A stretch of DNA of 64,000 nt. Origin: Chitinophagales bacterium. Its GTDB lineage: Bacteria > Bacteroidota > Bacteroidia > Chitinophagales > Chitinophagaceae. Below the pieces are notes generated by a model, which had not been told where the DNA came from, did no database searches, and saw nothing but the letters and a program-made list of their open reading frames with translations. The stretch is from the NCBI GenBank assembly GCA_015655125.1, contig JAATFP010000019.1, forward strand, positions 29,651-93,650, given 5' to 3'. Positions 54,217 to 63,281 of the stretch are shown one piece after another (positions within the stretch are counted from its first letter, which is position 1; every line of letters starts with the position of its first letter). The position numbers were made by a program, and so were the translations under genes.

Positions 54217-54705
54217 TTATTTGCTTTGTCCGAATGTGTACCCGAGGCGCAAACCGATAGTGTTGTTGGTTCCGCCTTTGGCACTATAGCCGGTGTATTT
54301 TGCCAGCAGATCAAGGTTAGGACTGAATTTATAACCAATTCCAGGAGCATAAGTAAACGCAGTTTTAGAACCCGACTTCGTTCCAAAACCTGCACCTAAC
54401 TGAGCGGAACCGTATACCATCGACTGGCCGAATTTCACTTCTATACCTGCCAAAACCGGGATTATGTCGGCATTGCTGATATTATTTTTTCCACCGAAAG
54501 AAATATACCCTGCAGACCCTGTAAGATCCAGCATAGGGTCGATAGTATAATTCACTTTTAACGAACCACCAAAGCCAAAATTGTGGAAATCACCGAAATT
54601 ACCGATTGGAAGTTGTCCGTCAAGACCGATACCGAATTTTGCCTGGGCTTTTGCACCTAGAGACGCAATCATAGCAATTGCGAGACTTAAAATTACTTTT
54701 TTCAT
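54217..54705 (-). CDS. Small outer membrane beta-barrel protein
   Basis: 162 aa from the ATG at 54703-54705, which opens a signal peptide (MKKVILSLAIAMIASLGAKA); the frame is open 17 codons further. Pattern KFGIGLDGQLPIGNFGDFHN, FGFGGSLKVNYTIDPMLDLT, YGSAQLGAGFGTKSG, and terminal strand TIGLRLGYTFGQSK are typical of small Bacteroidota OMPs. Function unknown. Region 54706-55000 upstream holds no gene I can support. Confidence 0.8.
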   Translation of the reverse strand: MKKVILSLAIAMIASLGAKAQAKFGIGLDGQLPIGNFGDFHNFGFGGSLKVNYTIDPMLDLTGSAGYISFGGKNNISNADIIPVLAGIEVKFGQSMVYGSAQLGAGFGTKSGSKTAFTYAPGIGYKFSPNLDLLAKYTGYSAKGGTNNTIGLRLGYTFGQSK

Positions 54706-55000
54706 TTTTTTTATTTTTAGTTTATAAATCGGGCGTAAATAAGGTGACTTGAACACATAATAATTTGCGCCGTATTAAAAAAATAACACATAACCGATGT
54801 ACGATCCCGGTACCTAACGCAAAAACGAGGCCGGAGATTTTTGGAGCCGGAAGTATGATGTAAAAATTGATTTTTCCGGATCACAAAACCAGGAAAAAAA
54901 GAAAATTTTTAAATAAAAAAAACGCCGCAATTGTTTACGGAGTTATTCTTATAATCAGCGTTGGAATTACTTGCCCTGCCCAAAAGTTTAATGAAAATTA

Positions 55001-55963
55001 TCAGCTTCGGGATTTAAATTCTTCTTCCAGGTTTGCCAGCATATCTTTCGTCATCTGCTCAAGATCATATTCTTCTTTCCAGCCCCAGTTATCGCGGGCT
55101 ATACTGTCATCAACGCTTTGCGGCCAGCTATCCGCTATGGCCTGGCGATAATCAGGTTTGTAAGTAATTTCAAAATCGGGTATCGTTTTTTTAATTTCTG
55201 CGGCTATCTCTTTTGGCGAAAAACTCATCCCGGAAATATTATAGGAAGTACGCACCGAAATTTTTTCCGCCGGCGCTTCCATCAATTCAATCGTTGCTTT
55301 GATGGCATCGGGCATATACATCATCGGCAAATAAGTATTCTCACCTAAAAAACATTCATACTTTTTCTCTTCCAGTGCTTCATGGAATATCTCAACCGCA
55401 TAATCTGTCGTTCCACCGCCGGGCGCACTTTTATAGCTGATCAACCCGGGGTAACGCAAACTGCGCACATCTACTCCAAATCTTTTATTGTAATAATTGC
55501 ACCAGAATTCGCCGGCATATTTACTGATGCCATACACTGTAATCGGTTCGATGATGGTTTGCTGAGGACAATTTTGCCTGGGCGAAGTGGGGCCGAAAAC
55601 CGCGATGGAACTTGGCCAATAGATTTTATGTAAATTCTCTTCGCGCGCAATATCGAGTACATTTAACAAGCCCTGCATATTGAGGTTCCAGGCAAGGTTT
55701 GGATTTTTTTCGCCGGTGGCCGACAGGATCGCCGCCAGGAGATAGATCTGCGTAATACCCTGGCGAATCACCTGCACGTGCAGCATTTCCTTGTTCATCA
55801 CGTCCATGCTTACGTATGGCCCGGTGCCTTCCAGCAATGGATTCTGTTCGCGCAGATCAGATGCAATCACATTGGAATTACCATAGATCTTACGCAACGC
55901 CATCGTCAGTTCCACCCCTATCTGGCCCGAGGCGCCAATTACGAGGATCTTTTCTTTTGCCAT
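55001..55963 (-). CDS. L-threonine 3-dehydrogenase, SDR type
   Basis: 320 aa from the ATG at 55961-55963 (MAKEKILVIGASGQIGVEL); longer in-frame starts are not family-like. NAD-binding GASGQIG, then LAWNLNMQGLLNVLDIAREE, catalytic S and YxxxK (YWPSSIAVFG, YGISKYAGE), SLRYPGLIS and MMYMPDAIKATIELM. This matches the extended-SDR threonine dehydrogenase known from Flavobacterium and Cupriavidus rather than the zinc MDR enzyme. Makes 2-amino-3-oxobutyrate, normally cleaved by Kbl, which is not in this window. Confidence 0.88.
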   Translation of the reverse strand: MAKEKILVIGASGQIGVELTMALRKIYGNSNVIASDLREQNPLLEGTGPYVSMDVMNKEMLHVQVIRQGITQIYLLAAILSATGEKNPNLAWNLNMQGLLNVLDIAREENLHKIYWPSSIAVFGPTSPRQNCPQQTIIEPITVYGISKYAGEFWCNYYNKRFGVDVRSLRYPGLISYKSAPGGGTTDYAVEIFHEALEEKKYECFLGENTYLPMMYMPDAIKATIELMEAPAEKISVRTSYNISGMSFSPKEIAAEIKKTIPDFEITYKPDYRQAIADSWPQSVDDSIARDNWGWKEEYDLEQMTKDMLANLEEEFKSRS

Positions 55964-56214
55964 ATAGCGAATTATTTTGATACACGAAATTGTGCGAATT
56001 AGGTGGAATAGAAAAATCAATTTCTCTTAGTCCTTAGCGATTTAGGGTTGCAAATTGTGCCATTTCTAAACTTTAATCCCTGCGCTTCCAAACCATTCAC
56101 CGAATACTTGCCCATCGCCACCGCTCACTCAAAACCGCCTATTCGCTTTGCTTTTATCTAAACTATTTTCTATATTTCTATAGTTTTCTAAAACTCATTA
56201 CTTCAAAAAAAATT

Positions 56215-58602
56215 ATGAAAAAAAAATTATGGATAATCGCGTGCATTTTCGCCTTGCAGCAGAACGTCCTCGCTCAAACAAAACCGGAATTGCCGACGGA
56301 TTTTTTTGAAAAATTTTCTTATACATTGCCTGCCGGATTTAATTATAAAGATTCGGCCCGGCTCGCGTCTGAAATAAATAAGATCGGCCTCGAGATCGAT
56401 CAGCTGCAATCGGCAGCAGTAAAGGAATACAGCATCAGCGATTCTACGCGGCTGTATCTTTCCTTAAATGATATCGTTTATACACATACTTATTTTAAAA
56501 GGCAGCAGCAGGCAATCGAAAATATTAACCGGCAGCGTAGCCTAAGGCAATCGCCGGTATACAGGCTGCCGGTACATTTCTGGGAAATGGCCTACAATAA
56601 TGCCACTTTGATGCATAATGATGATGGAAGTGAAGCTTTTAAAGAAGCTTTCAAAAAAGCGATTGCGGATCAGTTCAAAAATATCGACGCCGGTTTTGCA
56701 ACAGACATTGCCAACCAGATGAAGGGAGTTTTTGATAGCGCTTCTGTGCCGCTTTATTTTACCGACATCAGGAAAACAGTAGAGCAAGCGATCAACCGCG
56801 GCAACAGTAAACTCAATTACGGCGCAGCATTCTCCTTGTTTACGCAATACATGGATTATTCTTTACGTAAAAAATATCAGCCGCTGATCGAACAGTCTTT
56901 GTACGCAATTTCTGCTGCAAAAGTTGCAGAAGAGAACGTAAAGATCCCGATGCGCGATGGAATAAAACTAAATGCTTTTATATACCGCGATATCAATAGC
57001 GCCGAAAAAGTTCCTGCAGTCGTTTCTCTGAGTCCTTATCCTTCCGGCGCTGAAGGAACAAAAGGAAATGTTTTTGCAACCAACGGTTATATATATGTAT
57101 ACGTTGATACGCGCGGGCGCCGCGAAAGCGAAGGCACGTTCATGCCTTATGAAGATGATGCGCGCGACTTTTATGACATCATCGACTGGGTAAGCAAACA
57201 ACCCTGGTGCGATGGGCAGGTGGCCACTTCCGGCGGCTCCTATCTTGGTTTTGATCAATGGCAGGCCATCCGGAAAAAATACAAACATCCGGCACTTAAA
57301 GCCATCAATCCAATGGTGTCGGTTGGTTTTGGAATCGATTTTCCGCGCAATGCCGGCCAGTTTTATCCATACATTTTGCAGTGGGCAAATTTTGTAAGCG
57401 GAAAGGAACTCAATGAAGCAGTTTTTTACGACAGCAAATTCTGGAACGACAGAAATTATGAATTGTATAAAAATCACGTACCATTTGCAAAACTGGATTC
57501 GGTGGCTGGTTTACCAAATCCTGTTTTTCAAAAATGGGTAAGTCACCCGGACTTCGACAATTACTGGACAGATATTTTGCCCAGGCCCGAAGACTATGCA
57601 AACATCGACATCCCGGTTTTTTCGATTACAGGATACTATGATGCGGACCAGGGCGGTGCCATGTATTATTTCAACCAACATCAGAAATATGGAAATACTG
57701 CAGCTTTGAAGGATCATATTTTGCTGATCGGACCTTATGTTCACGGCGCCGCACAATGGCAACCGAACGTGATTCAAAATGGACTTGAGCTGGAAAAGGA
57801 AGCGCAGATACCGATCTACAAATATGTGATCTGGTGGTTCGACTGGAAATTAAAAGGCAAACAAAAGCCGGCATTCATTAAAGACAAGATCACCTATTTC
57901 GAAACCGGGAGCCATGCATGGAAAGGAACTTCTTCCTTTAAACAACTAACTACCGATTCAATAGAGTTGTACCTCACTCCTACTGTCGTAAGCAATAAAC
58001 AAAGAAAAAATCTCTTCAGCCTTGACCTAAAAAAACCTGCAGGCAATGCATCGATTAAATACAGTCATGATATTGCCATGGCGATCGACTCATCGTTTTT
58101 GTTTGCCCAATCAAAGCCGTTCGACGATTCGCTGTATTTGATTTCACCTTACAACCTGATCTTTGAAAGCGCACCGCTGGAAAAAGACATTATCATCAGT
58201 GATAAAATTCTTGCGCGCATTTATGCAACATTGAATGTTCCCGATGCTGATTTTGAAATATCGGTGGAAGAGATAACGCCAGATGGGAAGGACCTTAATT
58301 TTGCCTTCGGAAACGTTCGCGCACGCTACCGCGAAGGCGATGAAAAAGGCAGGTTGGTTAAGCCCAATGAAGTGATCGAATTAAATTTTAAAAACATTTA
58401 TATTTATATAAAAAGAATTTCCAAAGGCAGCAAACTCAGACTGATGTTTCAAAGCACTAATACGCCCTGGGCCGAAAAGAACTATGGATTTGGCGGCACG
58501 GTGAGTAGCGAAAGCACATCTGCACCGCGGATCATAGAAGCCAATATTCTGATGAGTAAAAAATATCCGAGCAAGATAGTGATACCGGTGACTGATAAGT
58601 AG
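56215..58602 (+). CDS. CocE/NonD-family hydrolase (X-Pro dipeptidyl-peptidase S15-like)
   Basis: 795 aa. Signal peptide (KLWIIACIFALQQNVLAQ), an N-terminal helical region of about 230 residues, then the catalytic domain: VKIPMRDGIKLNAFIYRDIN, YVYVDTRGRRESEG, nucleophile S342 in SGGSYLGFDQW, later FSITGYYDADQGG (Asp) and LLIGPYVHGAAQW (His). The C-terminal beta-sandwich typical of the family follows (ELYLTPT, ISDKILARIYATLNVPDADF). Exported esterase, acylase or peptidase; substrate not inferable. The N-terminal helical extension is longer than in cocaine esterase. Confidence 0.88.
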   Translation: MKKKLWIIACIFALQQNVLAQTKPELPTDFFEKFSYTLPAGFNYKDSARLASEINKIGLEIDQLQSAAVKEYSISDSTRLYLSLNDIVYTHTYFKRQQQAIENINRQRSLRQSPVYRLPVHFWEMAYNNATLMHNDDGSEAFKEAFKKAIADQFKNIDAGFATDIANQMKGVFDSASVPLYFTDIRKTVEQAINRGNSKLNYGAAFSLFTQYMDYSLRKKYQPLIEQSLYAISAAKVAEENVKIPMRDGIKLNAFIYRDINSAEKVPAVVSLSPYPSGAEGTKGNVFATNGYIYVYVDTRGRRESEGTFMPYEDDARDFYDIIDWVSKQPWCDGQVATSGGSYLGFDQWQAIRKKYKHPALKAINPMVSVGFGIDFPRNAGQFYPYILQWANFVSGKELNEAVFYDSKFWNDRNYELYKNHVPFAKLDSVAGLPNPVFQKWVSHPDFDNYWTDILPRPEDYANIDIPVFSITGYYDADQGGAMYYFNQHQKYGNTAALKDHILLIGPYVHGAAQWQPNVIQNGLELEKEAQIPIYKYVIWWFDWKLKGKQKPAFIKDKITYFETGSHAWKGTSSFKQLTTDSIELYLTPTVVSNKQRKNLFSLDLKKPAGNASIKYSHDIAMAIDSSFLFAQSKPFDDSLYLISPYNLIFESAPLEKDIIISDKILARIYATLNVPDADFEISVEEITPDGKDLNFAFGNVRARYREGDEKGRLVKPNEVIELNFKNIYIYIKRISKGSKLRLMFQSTNTPWAEKNYGFGGTVSSESTSAPRIIEANILMSKKYPSKIVIPVTDK

Positions 58603-58674
58603 CTTAGACGTTTAGGGGTTAGAAGCTTTTATTAAGAGGCTCTTTCCCCTAACCTCTAAACCCTAAACTTTCTA

Positions 58675-58682
58675 TACCTTTG
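58675..58682 (+). promoter_or_regulatory. kdsA -7 element, leaderless geometry
   Basis: TACCTTTG fits TAnnTTTG and ends only 4 nt before the kdsA ATG, so the transcript would begin at about the start codon. The spacer 58603-58674 consists of TTTAGGGGTTAG and CCCCTAACC-type words. Confidence 0.5.
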
Positions 58683-58686
58683 TTTC

Positions 58687-59508
58687 ATGGAAAATTATCT
58701 GAAGGAACTTTTCGCAAATCAACTATACAATGAAAAAAACTTCTTTCTCATCGCCGGCCCTTGCGTTGTGGAAAGCGAGGAGCTGATCAACGAAGTGGCA
58801 GAAAAAGTGAGTACCATCTGTAAAAGACTGGGCATTCCGTATATTTTCAAATCATCGTATAAAAAAGCCAACCGCACCAGTGCAGGATCCTTTACCGGCA
58901 TTGGCGATGAAGCGGCACTTCAACTGGTTAAAAAAGTGGGCGAAAGATTCGCGGTTCCAACTACCTCCGATATCCATTCCGAACGCGAAGCCGCGATGGC
59001 TGCGAAATATGTCGACATTTTACAGATACCGGCCTTTCTCTGCCGGCAAACAGAATTGTTGATTGCCGCTGGCGAAACCGGCAAGATCGTAAATGTGAAG
59101 AAAGGTCAGTTTCTTAATGGGCCCTCCATGAAATTTGCTGTAGAAAAAATAAATAATACCGGCAATTATAAAGTGGGCTTGATAGAAAGAGGAAATACAT
59201 TCGGCTACCAGGATCTGGTAGTGGATTACCGAAACATTACCTGGATGAAGGAGATAAAGGTGCCGGTGATCATGGATTGCACACATTCTTTACAGCAGCC
59301 GAATCAATCGGGCGGCGTTACCGGTGGTAATCCGGAACTGATCGAAACCATTGCCAAAGCAGCCATTGCCACCGGTGCGGATGGTCTATTCATCGAAACA
59401 CATCCAAATCCTGCGATAGCAAAAAGTGATGGCGCCAATATGCTTCGCCTGGATCTGCTGGAACCTTTGCTGGAAAAGCTGGTAAGGCTGCGGGAAGCGA
59501 TTGTATAG
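58687..59508 (+). CDS. kdsA: 3-deoxy-8-phosphooctulonate synthase (KDO-8-P synthase)
   Basis: 273 aa. Condenses phosphoenolpyruvate and arabinose 5-phosphate for LPS core biosynthesis. FFLIAGPCVVESEELI, FKSSYKKANRTSAGSFTG, TDIHSE, DILQIPAFLCRQTELL, VNVKKGQFLNGPSMKFAVEK and CTHSLQQPN are the family segments. The presence of KdsA confirms an LPS-bearing outer membrane. Confidence 0.97.
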   Translation: MENYLKELFANQLYNEKNFFLIAGPCVVESEELINEVAEKVSTICKRLGIPYIFKSSYKKANRTSAGSFTGIGDEAALQLVKKVGERFAVPTTSDIHSEREAAMAAKYVDILQIPAFLCRQTELLIAAGETGKIVNVKKGQFLNGPSMKFAVEKINNTGNYKVGLIERGNTFGYQDLVVDYRNITWMKEIKVPVIMDCTHSLQQPNQSGGVTGGNPELIETIAKAAIATGADGLFIETHPNPAIAKSDGANMLRLDLLEPLLEKLVRLREAIV

Positions 59509-59584
59509 CATTATGAGTGTAAGGTTGAAAGTTCAAGGTTGAACTTTTTTCCCCATCACGCAAATCTGCTTCCTCCCGTAATCT

Positions 59585-59592
59585 TACTTTTG
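59585..59592 (+). promoter_or_regulatory. Candidate -7 element of the nitroreductase gene
   Basis: TACTTTTG fits TAnnTTTG, ending 11 nt before the ATG at 59604. No clear -33 element. The upstream spacer includes AAGTTCAAGGTTGAACTT (59530-59547), an 18-nt near-perfect dyad. Confidence 0.45.
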
Positions 59593-59603
59593 TAAAAAAA
59601 GTA

Positions 59604-60185
59604 ATGACTTCAGATCAATTCAACGACCTCGCGCGCAGCAGGCGCTCTGTTTTTCCAAAACAATTCGTCCCCGGAAAAGAAGTTCCGAAGGAAATAATAG
59701 AACAGATTTTAATCAACGCCACATGGGCACCCAATCACGGGCAAACGGAACCATGGCAGTTTTCGGTTTTCTCCGGCAAAGGATTACAGACCTTCGCAAA
59801 TTTTCAAAGTGAAATATATAAACAAACAAGTGGCGAAAATTTCATGCAGGGAAATTATGAAAAGCTCCGGCAAACACCGCTGTTGGCTTCACATATCATT
59901 TCCATCGGAATGAAAAGAACGACCACCAAACGCATTCCAGAAATTGAAGATGTGGAGGCGGTGGCATGCGCCGTGCAAAATATTTATTTGTCTGTAAGTG
60001 CATATGGCCTTGGTGGATACTGGACGAGCGGCGGCATTACCTACAAGGAAGAAGCGAAAGAATTTTTTGGCCTCGGCGCCGAAGATAAATTGCTCGGTTT
60101 CTTCTACATCGGTTATGTGGATGTTCCATCGCCTTCGGCGAAAAGAAAACCTTTAGAAGAAAAAGTGATCTGGATCAATGGTTAA
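59604..60185 (+). CDS. Nitroreductase-family protein (YdjA-like)
   Basis: 193 aa. FMN-binding signatures ARSRRSVFPKQF at the start, NATWAPNHGQTEPWQFSVFS, CAVQNIYLSVSAYGLGGYWT and LLGFFYIGYVDVP. NAD(P)H-dependent flavin reductase of the small YdjA-type group. Convergent with the PspC gene. Confidence 0.9.
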   Translation: MTSDQFNDLARSRRSVFPKQFVPGKEVPKEIIEQILINATWAPNHGQTEPWQFSVFSGKGLQTFANFQSEIYKQTSGENFMQGNYEKLRQTPLLASHIISIGMKRTTTKRIPEIEDVEAVACAVQNIYLSVSAYGLGGYWTSGGITYKEEAKEFFGLGAEDKLLGFFYIGYVDVPSPSAKRKPLEEKVIWING

Positions 60186-60227
60186 ATGTACATCAGACTT
60201 TTTTGATAAAACCAAGGCGCGTTACTA

Positions 60228-60449
60228 TTAAAGATACCTTACCGGATTTCTCCGCGCATTGAAAATGTAACGTTTTACGTTCATCCAAAAAGCGACGAAC
60301 AGGTAAACCACTACCGGGGAACCCATCGTAAGAAATGATATATAGATAAAATACTTCCGGATCGTGCTGGTTGCGATACCCATCTTTTCCCCAATGGCCG
60401 TGCAAACTCCGAAAACGTGCCACTCTATAAATTGTTTGAAACGGTTCAT
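60228..60449 (-). CDS. PspC-domain protein
   Basis: 73 aa. MNRFKQFIEWHVFGVCTAIG, EKMGIATSTIRKYFIYISFL and a membrane segment (MGSPVVVYLFVAFWMNVKRY) match the PspC domain (pattern GVC-GLAE...RLxFVL). Small inner-membrane protein. Overlapping frames on the same strand at 60193-60423 are not supported. No pspA neighbour. Confidence 0.8.
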   Translation of the reverse strand: MNRFKQFIEWHVFGVCTAIGEKMGIATSTIRKYFIYISFLTMGSPVVVYLFVAFWMNVKRYIFNARRNPVRYL

Positions 60450-60518
60450 GAGGCTAATTTATGCTTATTTTTTCAAAGTTTGGGGAATACGGATTACCGG
60501 TTAGGGGAAGTTTATATG

Positions 60519-60546
60519 GTTTATCGGCCTGTGGCCTGTTTAGATG
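60519..60546 (+). repeat. Dispersed repeat, copy C
   Basis: GTTTATCGGCCTGTG GCCTGTTTAGATG; matches copy B in outline with differences in the centre. Left inner arm of the nested inverted repeat. Confidence 0.65.
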
Positions 60547-60604
60547 CTTAAGCTTTAAACGTTTGCCTAAAAATGATTTTTTTAGAAGCCGGCACCAAAC
60601 TAAA

Positions 60605-60632
60605 CGCCTGAACAGGGCGTAGGCCGCTAAAC
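60605..60632 (-). repeat. Dispersed repeat, copy D
   Basis: On the minus strand GTTTAGCGGCCTACG CCCTGTTCAGGCG. Right inner arm of the nested inverted repeat, in opposite orientation to copy C. Confidence 0.65.
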
Positions 60633-60688
60633 TTATAAAACATAAACTTCCCCTAACCGCTAATCCCTAATCTCTAAACTTTTTTGCC

Positions 60689-60696
60689 TAATTTTG
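60689..60696 (+). promoter_or_regulatory. Candidate -7 element of aconitase
   Basis: TAATTTTG fits TAnnTTTG just beyond the nested inverted repeat. The leader would be about 120 nt. No clear -33 element. Confidence 0.4.
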
Positions 60697-60825
60697 CACC
60701 AATCTCTAAGTTAATTGACATAACGCTGACAATTTATCGAACAAACCACCACATTTAACGCCGTTTTTCTTTAACCTATCAGCAAAGGCCCGTTAGCAAA
60801 ATTATTACAAATTCAAATTTTTATT

Positions 60826-63102
60826 ATGGCTTTCGACATTGAAATGATCAAGAAGCTTTACGAAAACTTCCCTTCACGGGTGGAAGCTGCCCGTAAAGTG
60901 GTAGGCAAACCCCTCACCCTTACAGAAAAGATATTGTATGCCCACTTGTGGAGCGGCGAAGCTACTTCAGCGTATACAAGAGGTAATTCTTATGTGGATT
61001 TTGCCCCGGATCGTGTGGCAATGCAGGATGCAACTGCGCAAATGGCGCTTTTGCAATTCATGCAATCCGGTCGTACAAAAGTAGCAGTTCCTTCTACCGT
61101 ACATTGCGATCACCTTATCGAGGCCAAAGTAAACAGCGCCACGGATCTCGACAGAGCCGTGCACGAAAGCAGTGAAGTATACGACTTCCTCGCTTCCGTT
61201 TCCAACAAATATGGCATTGGCTTCTGGAAACCAGGCGCCGGTATCATTCACCAGGTAGTGTTGGAAAACTATGCTTTTCCGGGCGGTTTGATGATCGGAA
61301 CGGATAGTCATACGGTAAATGCAGGCGGACTTGGAATGATCGCAATCGGCGTAGGTGGAGCGGATGCGTGCGATGTAATGGCGGGACTTCCATGGGAACT
61401 GAAGATGCCGAAGCTGATCGGCGTAAAATTAACAGGTAAACTAAACGGCTGGACCGCCCCGAAAGACGTTATATTAAAAGTGGCGGGTATCCTCACTGTA
61501 AAAGGTGGTACAGGTGCCGTTGTTGAATATTTTGGAGAAGGCGCCACCAGCATGAGTTGTACCGGTAAGGGTACCATCTGTAACATGGGTGCTGAAATTG
61601 GTGCCACCACTTCTACTTTCGGTTACGATGACAGTATGAGCCGTTATCTTGGTGCAACAGGCCGCGCAGATATCGCCGCTTTGGCCGATACAATAAAAGA
61701 ACATCTTACAGGTGACGCAGAAGTATATGAAAATCCTGCTCTCTATTTTGACCAGGTGATCGAAATCAATCTCGATGAGCTGGAACCACATTTGAATGGC
61801 CCGTTCACACCGGATCTGGCTACGCCGATATCAAAAATGAAAGAAGCGGCTGCAGCTAACGGCTGGCCCACAAAGATCGAAGTCGGACTTATCGGAAGCT
61901 GTACAAATTCTTCTTATGAAGATATCAGCCGCGCCGTGAGTCTCGCAAAGCAGGTGACTGAAAAGGGACTTACATTAAAATCTGAATTTACTATTACTCC
62001 CGGTTCTGAACAGGTTCGTTATACGATTGAAAGAGACGGCTTCCTGGATACTTTCGACAAAGTGGGTGCCACCGTTTTTGCAAATGCGTGTGGACCTTGT
62101 ATCGGAATGTGGGCGCGCGTAGGTGCAGAAAAAGCAGAAAAAAATACCATCGTTCATAGCTTCAACAGGAACTTTGCAAAGCGTGCCGATGGAAATCCTA
62201 ATACATTCGCATTCGTGGGATCGCCGGAGATTGTAACAGCAATGGCGATCGCGGGTGACCTTAATTTCAACCCGTTAACCGATACATTGATCAATGACAA
62301 AGGGGAAGTGGTAAAGCTTGATCCGCCAACAGGATTTGAATTACCTCCCCGCGGTTTTGCGGTAGATGATCCTGGCTTCCAGGCACCCGCCGAAGACGGC
62401 AGCGGCGTTCAGGTGCTGGTGTCTCCTACCAGCAAGCGTTTGCAATTGCTTGATCCTTTCGCAGCGTGGGAAGGTACCGATCTCAAAGGATTGCGTTTAC
62501 TGATCAAAGCAAAAGGAAAATGTACAACGGATCATATTTCAATGGCCGGCCCCTGGTTGAAATTCCGCGGACACCTCGACAACATCAGCAACAACATGCT
62601 GATCGGTGCGGTGAATTTCTTCAACGAAAAAACGGATCTTGTCAAGAACGAACTCACCGGCGAATACGGCCCTGTTCCGGCAACACAAAGAGCCTATAAA
62701 GCAGCCGGCATCGGCAGTATCGTAGTGGGCGATGAAAACTACGGTGAAGGGTCTTCGAGAGAACATGCGGCGATGGAGCCACGCCATCTCGGTGTGAGAG
62801 CCGTGCTGGTAAAGTCATTCGCACGTATTCACGAAACGAATCTCAAAAAGCAAGGTATGCTTGGATTAACATTTGATGACAAGGCCGACTATGATAAGAT
62901 CCAGGAAGATGACCTGATCGACATTATCGGACTGACTACATTTGCTCCCGACAAACAATTACAATTGGTGCTGAACCATAAAGATGGTACGACTGAAACT
63001 ATTAATGTGAATCACACTTACAACGAACAGCAGATCGAATGGTTCAAGGCAGGAGGTGCCCTGAATATTATCCGCAAAGAATTTGCAGCTGCACAAAAGT
63101 AA
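60826..63102 (+). CDS. Aconitate hydratase
   Basis: 758 aa, the length of the mitochondrial-type aconitases common in Bacteroidota rather than E. coli AcnA/AcnB. TCA-cycle isomerisation of citrate to isocitrate. [4Fe-4S] ligands are in [12 protein letters not shown] and [11 protein letters not shown]; other signatures are [13 protein letters not shown] and the swivel-domain [17 protein letters not shown]. The N-terminus is [20 protein letters not shown]. Monocistronic; terminator at 63122-63150. Confidence 0.96.
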   Translation: MAFDIEMIKKLYENFPSRVEAARKVVGKPLTLTEKILYAHLWSGEATSAYTRGNSYVDFAPDRVAMQDATAQMALLQFMQSGRTKVAVPSTVHCDHLIEAKVNSATDLDRAVHESSEVYDFLASVSNKYGIGFWKPGAGIIHQVVLENYAFPGGLMIGTDSHTVNAGGLGMIAIGVGGADACDVMAGLPWELKMPKLIGVKLTGKLNGWTAPKDVILKVAGILTVKGGTGAVVEYFGEGATSMSCTGKGTICNMGAEIGATTSTFGYDDSMSRYLGATGRADIAALADTIKEHLTGDAEVYENPALYFDQVIEINLDELEPHLNGPFTPDLATPISKMKEAAAANGWPTKIEVGLIGSCTNSSYEDISRAVSLAKQVTEKGLTLKSEFTITPGSEQVRYTIERDGFLDTFDKVGATVFANACGPCIGMWARVGAEKAEKNTIVHSFNRNFAKRADGNPNTFAFVGSPEIVTAMAIAGDLNFNPLTDTLINDKGEVVKLDPPTGFELPPRGFAVDDPGFQAPAEDGSGVQVLVSPTSKRLQLLDPFAAWEGTDLKGLRLLIKAKGKCTTDHISMAGPWLKFRGHLDNISNNMLIGAVNFFNEKTDLVKNELTGEYGPVPATQRAYKAAGIGSIVVGDENYGEGSSREHAAMEPRHLGVRAVLVKSFARIHETNLKKQGMLGLTFDDKADYDKIQEDDLIDIIGLTTFAPDKQLQLVLNHKDGTTETINVNHTYNEQQIEWFKAGGALNIIRKEFAAAQK

Positions 63103-63121
63103 ATTTAATAAAAATATAAGC

Positions 63122-63150
63122 AAAAACGCTCCATCTCCGGAGCGTTTTTT
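63122..63150 (+). terminator. Intrinsic terminator after aconitase
   Basis: AAAAACGCTCC / GGAGCGTTTTT (63122-63132, 63139-63149), 11-bp perfect stem, 6-nt loop, T-run. Confidence 0.92.
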
Positions 63151-63250
63151 ATTTTGAAAAAATTAAGCAACCATCGTTTATGAGCGTTCGTCTTATAAGA
63201 ACAAAACATCTTGGGAAACATAGGTGATTTGGTAGGTTAATATCAACTAG

Positions 63251-63281
63251 CCGTCTTTCTGAAAAGGAAGACGGTTTTTTT
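63251..63281 (+). terminator. Second terminator-like hairpin, plus-strand polarity
   Basis: CCGTCTTTCT-GAAA-AGGAAGACGG (ten pairs, one wobble, GAAA tetraloop) followed by T7. Lies 100 nt beyond the aconitase terminator and adjacent to the stop of the convergent MtfA-like gene. Confidence 0.6.

Larger units (their letters stand above)
60491..60666. repeat. 176-bp nested inverted repeat upstream of acn
   Basis: Outer arms 60491-60515 and 60642-60666 are complementary at 24 of 25 positions (GGATTACCGGTTAGGGG and its complement). Inside them two copies of the dispersed repeat face each other (60519-60546 and 60605-60632, 21 of 28 complementary). The 58-nt centre contains CTTAAG. It fills much of the 376-nt gap between the PspC gene and acn. 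Confidence 0.8.

Noticed and set aside
54867..55151. 94-aa plus-strand frame over the 3' end of the threonine dehydrogenase gene
   Set aside because: Mostly antisense to the dehydrogenase and AT-rich spacer; no recognisable features.
60193..60423. 76-aa minus-strand frame overlapping the PspC gene
   Set aside because: The alternative frame 60228-60449 has the PspC pattern and a clean membrane segment; this one is its shadow.
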